Shown: positions 36,813 through 45,077 of the stretch, piece after piece
Layout: each line of letters opens with the position of its first letter
Numbering within the stretch: position 1 is the stretch's first letter
Assembly (NCBI RefSeq): GCF_900113415.1
Contig: NZ_FOPH01000009.1
Location: 62,001-126,000 of the forward strand
Length of the DNA stretch: 64,000 bases
Direction of reading: 5' to 3'
Source: Oribacterium sp. WCC10
GTDB taxonomy: Bacteria; Bacillota; Clostridia; Lachnospirales; Lachnospiraceae
Made by a program: the position numbers and the translations under genes
Notes under the pieces: model-generated
What the model was told of the DNA's origin: nothing
The model's database searches: none
What the model saw: only the letters and a program-made list of their open reading frames with translations

Positions 36813-37670
36813 TTAATCCTGCGGCATTTCTCCGATAAATCCGGTCTTTCTCTCATACAGGAACTGCTCGTCAATCTCAATTCCGAAGGGCTCATTGAGC
36901 TCTCTGAACTGTTGAGGTGTAATGGTGTTTAATTTTCTGTCCGTCATAGACATTACCTTTACAAGTACCTCCGCAGCCTTCTCAACCGTATGCATGAGAC
37001 CGAAAGTAATGTCAAAGTCCGTTCCGCATGCAAATGCTCCGTGATGTGCCCAAACCGCAAAGTCCTTTGTCTCCATAACCTTCGCGGTAGCCTCACCAAT
37101 GAGCTTTCCGCCGCAGAGAAGCCATGGGATGACGCCGATTCCCTTAGGGAACACAACAGGGCACTCGGTAGCCATCTCAAATATCTCTCTGGTGAACACT
37201 CTGTCGTTGAGAGGAAGCACATAGGTAAGAGCGATGACATTGGTCGGATGGCAATGATAAACTACTCTGATGTTCTCATCTCTCTTCTTGCAAACTTCAA
37301 GATTCATGAGATGTGTCGGCAGCTCGGAAGTCGGCTTTCCTCCATCCACAAGACCCCAGACTATCTGATACTTTGTTCCGGTTTCATCGAGACGGATAAT
37401 GCAAAGGTTCTCCTCCGGAAAAGTCTCCATGTTTCTCATATACTTTCCTGATCCTGTAACCATGAAGTATTCATTCTTAAGAGCCGGTACCTCTGTACCA
37501 AGTTCCTTCCACTCTGCATCAAAACTGAATTCACCCTCAAGAGCCTTCACTTCTTCCTCTTTCATTCTGTAGCTTAAGTTTCCGCCGTTTCTCTCATGCC
37601 AGCCCTGATCGAATCCATCCTGACACATTCTTGTGAAACCTTTTAATAATTTTGAATCTGTTACTTTCAT
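36813..37670 (-). CDS. rhaD: L-rhamnulose-1-phosphate aldolase
   Basis: The 285-residue protein is a class II zinc aldolase that splits rhamnulose 1-phosphate into dihydroxyacetone phosphate and L-lactaldehyde. The zinc-binding histidines are in VYHCHPTN and AVWAHHGAFACG; WHERNGGNLSYR near the N-terminus is the phosphate-binding region. Length and motifs fit the E. coli RhaD family. An excellent ribosome binding site (AAGGAGGT) precedes the ATG, and the shared rha hairpin abuts it. The gene lies between rhaB and rhaA, all on the reverse strand, with leaders of 110-190 bases. Confidence 0.96.
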   Translation of the reverse strand: MKVTDSKLLKGFTRMCQDGFDQGWHERNGGNLSYRMKEEEVKALEGEFSFDAEWKELGTEVPALKNEYFMVTGSGKYMRNMETFPEENLCIIRLDETGTKYQIVWGLVDGGKPTSELPTHLMNLEVCKKRDENIRVVYHCHPTNVIALTYVLPLNDRVFTREIFEMATECPVVFPKGIGVIPWLLCGGKLIGEATAKVMETKDFAVWAHHGAFACGTDFDITFGLMHTVEKAAEVLVKVMSMTDRKLNTITPQQFRELNEPFGIEIDEQFLYERKTGFIGEMPQD

Positions 37671-37681
37671 TTTTACCTCCT

Positions 37682-37726
37682 TGGGTCAGGCACGAGCCGG
37701 ATTCATCTGAGCCCGTATCTGACCCA
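37682..37726 (-). promoter_or_regulatory. rha leader hairpin, rhaD copy
   Basis: TGGGTCAG and CTGACCCA close a stem of about 16 pairs including some G-U pairs; the loop contains AGATGAAT. The hairpin ends immediately before AAGGAGG of rhaD. A second small hairpin TTTGAAAGT/ACTTTCAAA lies upstream at 37736-37759. Confidence 0.65.
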
Positions 37727-37857
37727 CCTACAAACTTTGAAAGTTCGTTCACTTTCAAACTTATATCTCCACAAAAGCCATTATTCTTAAATCAGCACAT
37801 AGTCACCCGGTACCTTAAATTAAAAGCCAAAGGTGCCAGGCATTATTTCCAATCGAA

Positions 37858-39105
37858 TCATCCTCTCTTTGAAAGAACCTCAGATTCGTATTTCCTGCAG
37901 TCCTCGAACCACTCATCCTCTTTAAGTACCCCCTGCTTCTCGCAGTAGCAGTCCCAGATATCTCCAAAAGGAAGAGTCTTCACTCTTTCTCTAAGGCTCA
38001 TAAGTTCTGTAAAGTTACGCTTATCCTGAAGCTCCTTAAGCTTCTCATTCGGGGTAAGGCAAGCATAGAGAAGCGCCTTCTCCATATTTCTCATACCGTT
38101 TGTCCAGGCTGAAACTCTGTTGATAGATGCATCAAAGTAGTCCATTCCGATGAAGAACTTCTCAGCACCGTTACGTACGATCTCAAGTGCAAGTTCACGA
38201 AGGTCATCATTGAACAGAACAACATGATCTGAATCCCAGCGAACAGGACGGGAAACGTGAAGTGCTACCTTGTCATCGAAAAGAAGCATTGATGAAAGCT
38301 TGTCTGCAACATTTTCTGTAGGATGGAAGTGTCCGGTATCGATGAGGCAGTAGATGTCATTACGTGATGCATAGTTCATATAGAACTCATGAGAACCTAC
38401 TGTCATTGACTCCATTCCGATGCCGAAAACCTTTGACTCAACGGAAACCTTAACCTTATCCTTGTCATAAGGAGTGCTGAGGATCTGATCGAGAGAGTCC
38501 TTAAGTCTTGCGCGAGGACCCTTTCTGTCAGCCGGGATGTCCTTGAATCCATCAGGAATCCAGATGTTCATGAGACAAGGCATACCTGTCTCGGTTGCCA
38601 GATACTCAGAAATCTTAAGAGACTGTATGCCGTGCTGAATCCAGAACTTTCGTACTTCTTCATTTTCAGAAGAAAGAGTTGCGCTTTCTGCAAGCGGATG
38701 ACTGAAGAATGTAGGATTGAAATCAAGACCAAGTCCGTTTTTCTTTGCAAGCTCAACCCACTTCTTGAAATGCTTCGGCTCAAGTCTGTTTCTGTCTGCC
38801 CACTCGCCATCCTCGAAGATCGCATAGCATGCGTGAAGATTCAGCTTATGCTGCTTACCCGGAACGTAGCTTAAAACCTTCTCTATATCCTGAAAAAGCT
38901 CCTCCGGTGTACGTGCGCTGTAAGGATAGTTTCCTGTTGTCTGGATTCCTCCGGAAAGAGGTCCCTTCTGATCGAATCCACGTACATCATCCCCCTGCCA
39001 GCAGTGCATGGATAATGTTATCCTTTCGGCTTCCTTCATGGCCTTCTCCACATCAACTCCCACCGCTTCATATTTTGCTTTTGCTGTTTCAAATCTCTGA
39101 TCCAT
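37858..39105 (-). CDS. rhaA: L-rhamnose isomerase
   Basis: The 415-residue protein matches RhaA along its whole length (SMHCWQGDDVRGF, SGGIQTTGNYPYSARTPEEL, DFNPTFFSHPLAES, MNIWIPDGFKDIP, LIDTGHFHPTENV, GMDYFDASINR). It converts L-rhamnose to L-rhamnulose in the cytoplasm with Mn2+; the metal ligands lie in the IDTGHFHPTE and D-rich regions. It is the first gene of the reverse-strand rha set and diverges from an AraC regulator across 411 bases. Confidence 0.97.
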   Translation of the reverse strand: MDQRFETAKAKYEAVGVDVEKAMKEAERITLSMHCWQGDDVRGFDQKGPLSGGIQTTGNYPYSARTPEELFQDIEKVLSYVPGKQHKLNLHACYAIFEDGEWADRNRLEPKHFKKWVELAKKNGLGLDFNPTFFSHPLAESATLSSENEEVRKFWIQHGIQSLKISEYLATETGMPCLMNIWIPDGFKDIPADRKGPRARLKDSLDQILSTPYDKDKVKVSVESKVFGIGMESMTVGSHEFYMNYASRNDIYCLIDTGHFHPTENVADKLSSMLLFDDKVALHVSRPVRWDSDHVVLFNDDLRELALEIVRNGAEKFFIGMDYFDASINRVSAWTNGMRNMEKALLYACLTPNEKLKELQDKRNFTELMSLRERVKTLPFGDIWDCYCEKQGVLKEDEWFEDCRKYESEVLSKRG

Positions 39106-39304
39106 TGTCTTATATCTCCCCTCAATTGACGTTTTTTGAATTATGTTTTCTTCATTTCAACAAGTTTTTAGTTCGAATCGCATCAACGGTAATGTAATAT
39201 TCCGTAATCTGTTTTCTGATAAATACCTTATAACCATCAGTTAATCCGAATATTGCTTTCAGAACCAACGTCATCATTTATGTGTATAGTATATATAGTT
39301 CATA

Positions 39305-39365
39305 TTTGCAGTTTAAGGTCATGAATTGAAGTGTTTTACGTCCTGATTTGCAAAGTGAGTCATGT
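39305..39365. promoter_or_regulatory. Repeated TTTGCA / GTCATG motifs in the rhaA-AraC divergent gap
   Basis: TTTGCA occurs at 39305 and 39347, 42 bases apart, and GTCATG follows each (39319 and about 39359). This may be a pair of activator half-sites for the divergent rhaA and AraC promoters. The rest of this 411-base gap is AT-rich without a gene. Confidence 0.3.
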
Positions 39366-39423
39366 CATCGTATACTGTTGAGAGATATTAAGGTAATAGT
39401 TCAGCAGCATATGCAGAGAAGAA

Positions 39424-39459
39424 TCGGAGGGCAGCCGTTCGTGAATGGCTACCCTCCGA
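39424..39459. promoter_or_regulatory. Strong hairpin in the AraC gene leader
   Basis: TCGGAGGGCAGCC (39424-39436) pairs with GGCTACCCTCCGA (39447-39459) with one mismatch and a 10-base loop. It is 57 bases before the AraC start codon. Both flanking genes start from this gap, so it is not the terminator of either. No T-tract follows. Confidence 0.45.
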
Positions 39460-39516
39460 CTCTTCAAACGTGTACCGGCTGAACCGTTATATATATAGTC
39501 AGTCAAAAGGAGATTT

Positions 39517-40488
39517 ATGAACCCTGAAATACTTGAACAGCTTTCTTATCTGACATCGGAAGAAATGGAACTGCTGAACGGCCATCAGACTATAGACCGT
39601 TCCCTTTACTATGCTCCGGAAAAGGGCGAAAAAAATTCCGTCATCGACCACCGAAAGGTGCTGGATAACGGAAAACTCATTGACATTCGCCCACACACAA
39701 GATTTGTACATTTTCCGAAGCACAGTCACAACTATATCGAATTCGTATATATGTGTGAGGGCTCTACCAGGCATGTCATTGACGGACAGGATATCACTCT
39801 CCGGGAAGGAGATCTTCTTTTCATGAACCAGCATGCCACACAGGAGATATTTCCTGCATCCAGAGATGATATAGCGGTGAACTTCATGATACGTCCTGAG
39901 TTTTTTGATTCGGTGCTTCCGAAATTGTCGGGGGATCACAACCCTCTGAGAGATTTTCTTATAAGCTGTCTCACTGACAAGGACATGGGCGGAAACTATC
40001 TTTATTTTCAGGTGCATGACCTGCTGCCGGTTCAGAATCTCATGGAGAACCTTATCTGGCTGATGTTGAAAAATCCCGAACAGAAACGAAACCTGGCCCA
40101 ACAGTCTATGGCGCTGCTTTTCGAGCATCTGGTTTCACAGGATGTAAACATTTGCCTTCCGGAAAATTCCTTTGAACAGGAACTCATGATAAAGCTCTTT
40201 AACTACATTGAAACAGAATATAAAAATGCTGCCCTCTCCGAATTTATCGAAAAGAACAGCATCGACATCTATACTATGGGCCGCATCATCAAAAAAAACA
40301 CGGGTAAAACATTTAAAGACCTTCTTATGGATAAGCGTATGAAAACCGCTGCTTATCTTTTGAGGAATACGGCACTTTCAACCGTTGACATCTCATATAA
40401 TGTGGGTTATGAAAACACATCGTATTTCCACCGTCTGTTTAAGGAAACTTACGGAATGTCCCCGAGAGAGTTCAGGATTTCCGGGTGA
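39517..40488 (+). CDS. AraC-family regulator with cupin domain, probable rhamnose regulator
   Basis: The 323-residue protein has an N-terminal cupin domain (about 60-150; FPKHSHNYIEFVYMCEGSTR, IDGQDITLREGDLLFMNQHA) and a C-terminal AraC DNA-binding domain (about 215-320). The second helix-turn-helix is canonical (VDISYNVGYENTSYFHRLFKETYGMSPREFR). It is divergent from rhaA, as RhaR/RhaS-type regulators often are, so control of the rha genes is likely. The ribosome binding site is AAAGGAG. Specificity for rhamnose is inferred from position only. Confidence 0.9.
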   Translation: MNPEILEQLSYLTSEEMELLNGHQTIDRSLYYAPEKGEKNSVIDHRKVLDNGKLIDIRPHTRFVHFPKHSHNYIEFVYMCEGSTRHVIDGQDITLREGDLLFMNQHATQEIFPASRDDIAVNFMIRPEFFDSVLPKLSGDHNPLRDFLISCLTDKDMGGNYLYFQVHDLLPVQNLMENLIWLMLKNPEQKRNLAQQSMALLFEHLVSQDVNICLPENSFEQELMIKLFNYIETEYKNAALSEFIEKNSIDIYTMGRIIKKNTGKTFKDLLMDKRMKTAAYLLRNTALSTVDISYNVGYENTSYFHRLFKETYGMSPREFRISG

Positions 40489-40721
40489 ATGAGAACCACC
40501 CGGAACTTTAGTCATCACCACGGAGTTCTGGTAAACGGATCAATTTTGGGTGTCATTACTATATTATCAAGGTTTTACTTTTTCCAAACAACATAATCTC
40601 AAAAATACAGGCCAATACTTTTCGTAATCAAAATGTAATGAATAAGACATTTTTCTGTTATGTAGCAGTTTGAAGTGGTCGAAATATGTAAATATACGTG
40701 AAAAAATCTTAAGTGATATTT

Positions 40722-40797
40722 TGACGTGAGGGTCAAAGTCTTTGCCACTCACCGATTGGCGCCAACGCACACATTCGTGTGCAATGTGCTATATCAT
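40722..40797 (+). repeat. R1 repeat, upstream of the S41-like lipoprotein gene
   Basis: TGACGTGAGGGTCAAAGTCT, TTGCCACTCACCGATTGGCG and CACACATTCGTGTG show both R1 hairpins; the palindrome is GGCGCC in place of AGCGCT. It lies 56 bases before the start codon, in a 364-base gap otherwise without a gene. Confidence 0.8.
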
Positions 40798-40852
40798 ATT
40801 TTGCTTTTTTCCGCATTACAAATTGATGGTGAAAACTTCAAGGAGGTCATGA

Positions 40853-42937
40853 ATGAAGAGAACAAAGTTCAATGGTATTTTAGCTTCAGTTATCACAGCA
40901 AGTATGATACTGGCTGGATGTAATGCTACTTCAACACCTGAGATAGGTTCAGGAGGAGCAACTGAAACCCAAGCAACCGACGAAGCAACTGCCACAGAAT
41001 CCGCCAATGAAGAAACCAGTGCGGTTGAAACTGAAAAAGCGGAGGAAACCAGTTCTGCCGAAACTGAAGAATCAGGTGACTCAAAAGAAGCTGACTCAAA
41101 GGAATCCAACAAATCCGATTCGGATTCCAAAAATGCCGAAAACGATAATAAAGATACAGCCGGTTTATCTGAAGCTGACAGTGAACAGTTAAATGAATGG
41201 CTTGAAAGTGAGTTGACAAGATTGAGAGAGGGCGGACCTCTCCAAAAGGCATTCGAAGCAGGTGACCTGAAGACTAAGGAAGTACCGATCTATTTCAATT
41301 CCGCTGAATCCAAGGAAAAGATAACCCTGGCATTCTTTGATCCGGATGAGTCCGTGCCATACATCTCTCTTGAAGATGTTCCTATGGTACTTGAAAATGC
41401 TTACCTTATTCAGGCAAAGGATAAAGATTATAAGCTTAAACTCACCAGTGACGGCCGTACTGCAACATTGACAAGAGAAAGCGGAACCTGGATGAAGCTG
41501 GATTTCGATGAGAATACCATCACATTCCTGGATCATGACGATTTCCTGAAAGCTTCTAATATGGATTCACTGATGGATGTTGTATCCGAACGTGCATTGG
41601 CAAGTGAATCATCAAGAGATCTGTTTGAGCATACCGGTGATTCCTATGAACGTTACGGAGATGTTCTCATACTGAATCTTGATGATTATGGAATTGATCT
41701 CATAAGAGACAAGGATAAATATTATATGCCCCTTGCCATAATCAATGATTTTATCCTTACCAGGTTCTATATTCCGCTCGTTTATAATGGCAAGAGTGTG
41801 ATTCTTTTTACATATGGCGGACTTCAGAACAAGATTCTTTTCACAAATGGCGGATCTCAGAATGAGGATGGAAGTCTCACTGATATAGGTGAACTGTATT
41901 ATGCCGGCGATACAGGAGAGATAAGCCCTTCCATGGCAGTTTTTAATTATAATGAACTGTGTATGATGCTGGATTATAATTATGGATTAAAGGAAACTCA
42001 TGGAATCAGTTCTTTTGACCGTATGTTCCTTCAGACCGGAACCAAGTACAGTTTGTTAAGCACTGACCCTAAGGTTAGCGACAGTGCACTTGCTGAATTT
42101 ATCAATAAGAATCTGGATGACGGACACAGCGGATTCATTCTGCCATCTTACGAAAGCGGTGTAGACGCTGAAATCGAGAATAGTTACGGAAGCTCAATAG
42201 CGATAATGATTGATGAAGTGAAACGCTTCGGTCTTGCAAGGGCTGAAGCTTATCCTGATGGCTGTCCCGGATATGAAGAAGTTGGAAACACAGCCTATAT
42301 CACTTTTGACGGATTCAAGCCTATTCCTGAAGATGCCGACTACTACAAGAATCCTCCTAAAGAAGCAGATCCTGATGATACTGTCGGTCTCATGTTGTAT
42401 TCCTATGCACAGATAACAAGAGACGGTAGTCCTATAGAGAATGTTGTTCTTGATCTTTCAAACAACGGCGGCGGTGATTCCAATGCTGCAAGTTTTGTAC
42501 TCGGAACATTTTTAGGCACAGGAATGTACTCAATTCATAACACTATGACAGGGGCTATGATGACAGACTATGTTCATGTGGATCTGAATCTTGATCACAA
42601 GTTTGACGAAAAGGATTCTCTCCAGGGATATAAGCTTTACTGTCTGGAATCCTTCAATAGTTTCTCATGCGGAAATCTGGTTCCAAGTGTCTTCAAGAAT
42701 TCTCATAAGGTTACTCTTTTGGGACAGACATCAGGTGGTGGTTCCTGCATGGTATTGCCCTGTATGTCAGCTACGGGAACTGTTTTCCAGGTTTCAGGCC
42801 CGCTTCGTATGGCGTTTACGAAGAACGGAAGCTTCTATGACATCGACCAGGGCGCAGAGCCTGATTTCTATATAGATGACGAAAAGAATTTCTATGACAG
42901 AAAGGCTCTTACAAAGTATATCAACGGGTTGTTCTAA
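40853..42937 (+). CDS. Lipoprotein with S41-like peptidase domain
   Basis: The 694-residue protein has a lipoprotein signal peptide (lipobox LAGC, lipidated Cys about residue 23). An acidic Thr/Ser/Glu-rich linker follows to about residue 105. The remaining region ends in a domain similar to the S41/C-terminal processing peptidases (about 470-690): VVLDLSNNGGGDSNAASFVLG is the conserved glycine-rich strand. LESFNSFSCGNLVPSVF places a serine where the nucleophile should be, and LLGQTSGGGSC corresponds to the catalytic-lysine loop, but with no lysine. Activity is therefore uncertain. It acts on the outer face of the membrane. The gene is monocistronic, with AAGGAGG before the ATG and a terminator at 42987. 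Confidence 0.8.
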   Translation: MKRTKFNGILASVITASMILAGCNATSTPEIGSGGATETQATDEATATESANEETSAVETEKAEETSSAETEESGDSKEADSKESNKSDSDSKNAENDNKDTAGLSEADSEQLNEWLESELTRLREGGPLQKAFEAGDLKTKEVPIYFNSAESKEKITLAFFDPDESVPYISLEDVPMVLENAYLIQAKDKDYKLKLTSDGRTATLTRESGTWMKLDFDENTITFLDHDDFLKASNMDSLMDVVSERALASESSRDLFEHTGDSYERYGDVLILNLDDYGIDLIRDKDKYYMPLAIINDFILTRFYIPLVYNGKSVILFTYGGLQNKILFTNGGSQNEDGSLTDIGELYYAGDTGEISPSMAVFNYNELCMMLDYNYGLKETHGISSFDRMFLQTGTKYSLLSTDPKVSDSALAEFINKNLDDGHSGFILPSYESGVDAEIENSYGSSIAIMIDEVKRFGLARAEAYPDGCPGYEEVGNTAYITFDGFKPIPEDADYYKNPPKEADPDDTVGLMLYSYAQITRDGSPIENVVLDLSNNGGGDSNAASFVLGTFLGTGMYSIHNTMTGAMMTDYVHVDLNLDHKFDEKDSLQGYKLYCLESFNSFSCGNLVPSVFKNSHKVTLLGQTSGGGSCMVLPCMSATGTVFQVSGPLRMAFTKNGSFYDIDQGAEPDFYIDDEKNFYDRKALTKYINGLF

Positions 42938-42986
42938 ATAACTTCTTGCCATTCTAAAATGTAAAAAAGATTTATCAAATGTTAAT

Positions 42987-43012
42987 GGGCGGTTCTTTTG
43001 CAGAAACCGCCC
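42987..43012. terminator. Terminator after the S41-like gene
   Basis: GGGCGGTT (42987-42994) pairs with AACCGCCC (43005-43012); TTTAATATTT follows. It lies between convergent genes and can serve both. Confidence 0.8.
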
Positions 43013-43046
43013 TTTAATATTTACAGATAGTTCGGGAACTACCTTT

Positions 43047-44414
43047 TCACATTACTATTTCCAGTTCCCGTCCACTGTGCTTTGTATTTTCAATCATGGA
43101 TTCCATCCATGGCCCGTAATTATGATTCCAGAGAGCTTTCAGCATATCTTTGTAATTGGGATCTTTCTTTAGATCCTCTTTATGTTCAGCTATAGACCCT
43201 TCTTCGTAGTAAAGGAAGAAACGCTCAATAAGCTTAAGAACATTTTCCTTCTTCACTCCCTGAAGACCTTCACCCTCTAAAAGACCGGACAATGTCTCTT
43301 TCAGAAAATCCGAGCTTTCCGCTTCAAGCTTTTGAAGTTCAGGCTCAACCGAACTCCCGTAAGTATCAAAATCTATAGGCTCTGCATAATAAACCATCCG
43401 GTCATCTCCAACTGCCAGATTTCCCATGAGATGCTTTCCTGAATACGGCATTCCGCTCAGGATCTCCCACAGTCCGTCCGCTTCCGTTATGTACTGTGAA
43501 TGCATATGACCTGTGATTACCAGCTTAACTCCTCCATCCCTGAGAACCTGAGGAAGCTCTTTATTGTGTATCACATGAGACTCTTCACCCTTTTCACCTG
43601 TTCCATAGAGGACATTGTGATGTGAGAGGAATACCACCTTACGGCCTTTATATTTTTCAAGCATTGCTCTTAGCCACTTCATTGTCTCATCTGAAAATTC
43701 TCCCTGTGCTCCAATGTGAAGAGCCTTATCGTCCATGGCAAGAAATACCACATCCTTTACTATCGCTGTATAGCTAAGTGATGAAGGATCTCTGTCAACA
43801 GGATCCGGCAGTTCAGAATATGCCTCCTCATATTCTGCTTCATTCATCAGATCAAAGTCATGATTGCCGGTGGTCACAATAACAGGAATCCCGCTGTCCT
43901 TTATTTTCCTGAGTTTAGCGATCAGCCCTGAAACATCTCCGGAATAACCGCTGTTTGTATTGTCCCCTGTCATTATGAACACATCAGGATGTTTCGATAT
44001 GACTTCCTGAACTATTGTATCCGCAATCTCCTCTGCCACCGCCATGCCGGGCACACTCTTATGATCCACCTCTTTATATTCGGTATAGTGAAGATCCGAT
44101 ATGATCATAGCCTTAAGACTGTTCCCGTCAGACCATAATGAATCCTGCTTCAAAAGCGGTTCGTCAGAACCCATGTGTAAAGAGGCATCGCCTACCGAAT
44201 CAGAAACATTGCCTGAAACATTCTGTCCGCTAACACCGTTTGATCCACAGGCAGTTAAAAGCATGGCTGACATTACCGCCAACACAAAAAATCTCACTAT
44301 AACAGATAAGTTCTTATCCAGACGATTCACCGGCAGAATACTCCCGGGAAAAGATGATTCATTTATTGCTTCTTCAGACCTGATTCTCATTGTCATCCTT
44401 CTATATCTCATCAT
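43047..44414 (-). CDS. Metallophosphoesterase lipoprotein
   Basis: The 455-residue protein carries a calcineurin-like phosphoesterase domain with all metal-binding motifs: SDLHYTEY, GDNTNSG, TGNHDFD, LSHHNVLYG and TGHMHSQY. An N-terminal hydrophobic helix ends in the lipobox LLTAC, so it should be anchored outside the membrane. About 40 residues precede that helix, long for a signal peptide; a later start is possible. ATG 44414 follows AAGGAGG closely. The C-terminal 120 residues form a helical tail. The substrate (nucleotide, phospholipid or peptide) cannot be told. It is the last gene of a reverse-strand run of envelope proteins. Confidence 0.88.
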   Translation of the reverse strand: MMRYRRMTMRIRSEEAINESSFPGSILPVNRLDKNLSVIVRFFVLAVMSAMLLTACGSNGVSGQNVSGNVSDSVGDASLHMGSDEPLLKQDSLWSDGNSLKAMIISDLHYTEYKEVDHKSVPGMAVAEEIADTIVQEVISKHPDVFIMTGDNTNSGYSGDVSGLIAKLRKIKDSGIPVIVTTGNHDFDLMNEAEYEEAYSELPDPVDRDPSSLSYTAIVKDVVFLAMDDKALHIGAQGEFSDETMKWLRAMLEKYKGRKVVFLSHHNVLYGTGEKGEESHVIHNKELPQVLRDGGVKLVITGHMHSQYITEADGLWEILSGMPYSGKHLMGNLAVGDDRMVYYAEPIDFDTYGSSVEPELQKLEAESSDFLKETLSGLLEGEGLQGVKKENVLKLIERFFLYYEEGSIAEHKEDLKKDPNYKDMLKALWNHNYGPWMESMIENTKHSGRELEIVM

Positions 44415-44446
44415 CTCCTCCTTGAGATTCTTAAGAAACGGTGGCC

Positions 44447-44509
44447 GGGTCATAAAGTCTCAAATCAACGTGCAAGCACGTGATTTGGTACTTTTGACCC
44501 TTACATCAT
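44447..44509 (-). repeat. R2 repeat (single hairpin form), reverse orientation
   Basis: Its complement starts ATGATGTAAGGGTCAAAAGT and ends ACTTTATGACCC, matching the left part of the element at 5578 almost base for base over about 55 bases. It separates the DUF308 gene from the metallophosphoesterase gene. Confidence 0.85.
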
Positions 44510-44515
44510 AAAATC

Positions 44516-45052
44516 TCACGGTATATACTGCAGCATGGTTGTTCTTCTGAATGCCGATATGAAATGCATTATCCCCGAATACACAAGTCCGAAACCATAT
44601 ATAAATACCGCAATGATGGTATCCTTTATAAAAATGATGCAGATTAGTGCAAGCATGACATCCATGATTCCATGGCTCAGTTTCAGTTTAAAATGTTTTG
44701 AACCGTTTCTTCTGGTCTCGTTCGCCCTAAGTATCTCTATGAGTCCCGTAAAGGCGTGCAATACTGCAAAATATAAAAGGACATATACCCTGGGAACATC
44801 ATTAAATGACAAAGTAAGAAGTGCGAAATCAATCATGATAGCACCGGTGTAAAGGGATCTTTTTCCCCCGACCATGAACCTGGACATGGTGAAATAGTAT
44901 ACCAGTGTACTCACACCCGACAGAAAAAATCCCGTTCCGATCAAGGCAAGTATAAAAGTATATGATTCAGCAGGAAAACTCATTATCAGAATGGCGATAC
45001 TGATCAGCAGGATCCCGTACAATATGCTTTTCACTCTTTGAAACTGTGTCAT
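44516..45052 (-). CDS. DUF308/HdeD-like membrane protein
   Basis: The 178-residue protein is almost all membrane helices, six in three pairs, in the DUF308 (HdeD) pattern: VKSILYGILLISIAILIMSFPA, FILALIGTGFFLSGVSTLVYYF and later LSHGIMDVMLALICIIFIKDT. HdeD in E. coli relates to acid resistance, but the role in Firmicutes is unknown. It follows the DUF6765 gene by 25 bases, so the two are probably co-transcribed. Confidence 0.82.
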   Translation of the reverse strand: MTQFQRVKSILYGILLISIAILIMSFPAESYTFILALIGTGFFLSGVSTLVYYFTMSRFMVGGKRSLYTGAIMIDFALLTLSFNDVPRVYVLLYFAVLHAFTGLIEILRANETRRNGSKHFKLKLSHGIMDVMLALICIIFIKDTIIAVFIYGFGLVYSGIMHFISAFRRTTMLQYIP

Positions 45053-45077
45053 AAGAACCTCTTTCCGCTATACACTA

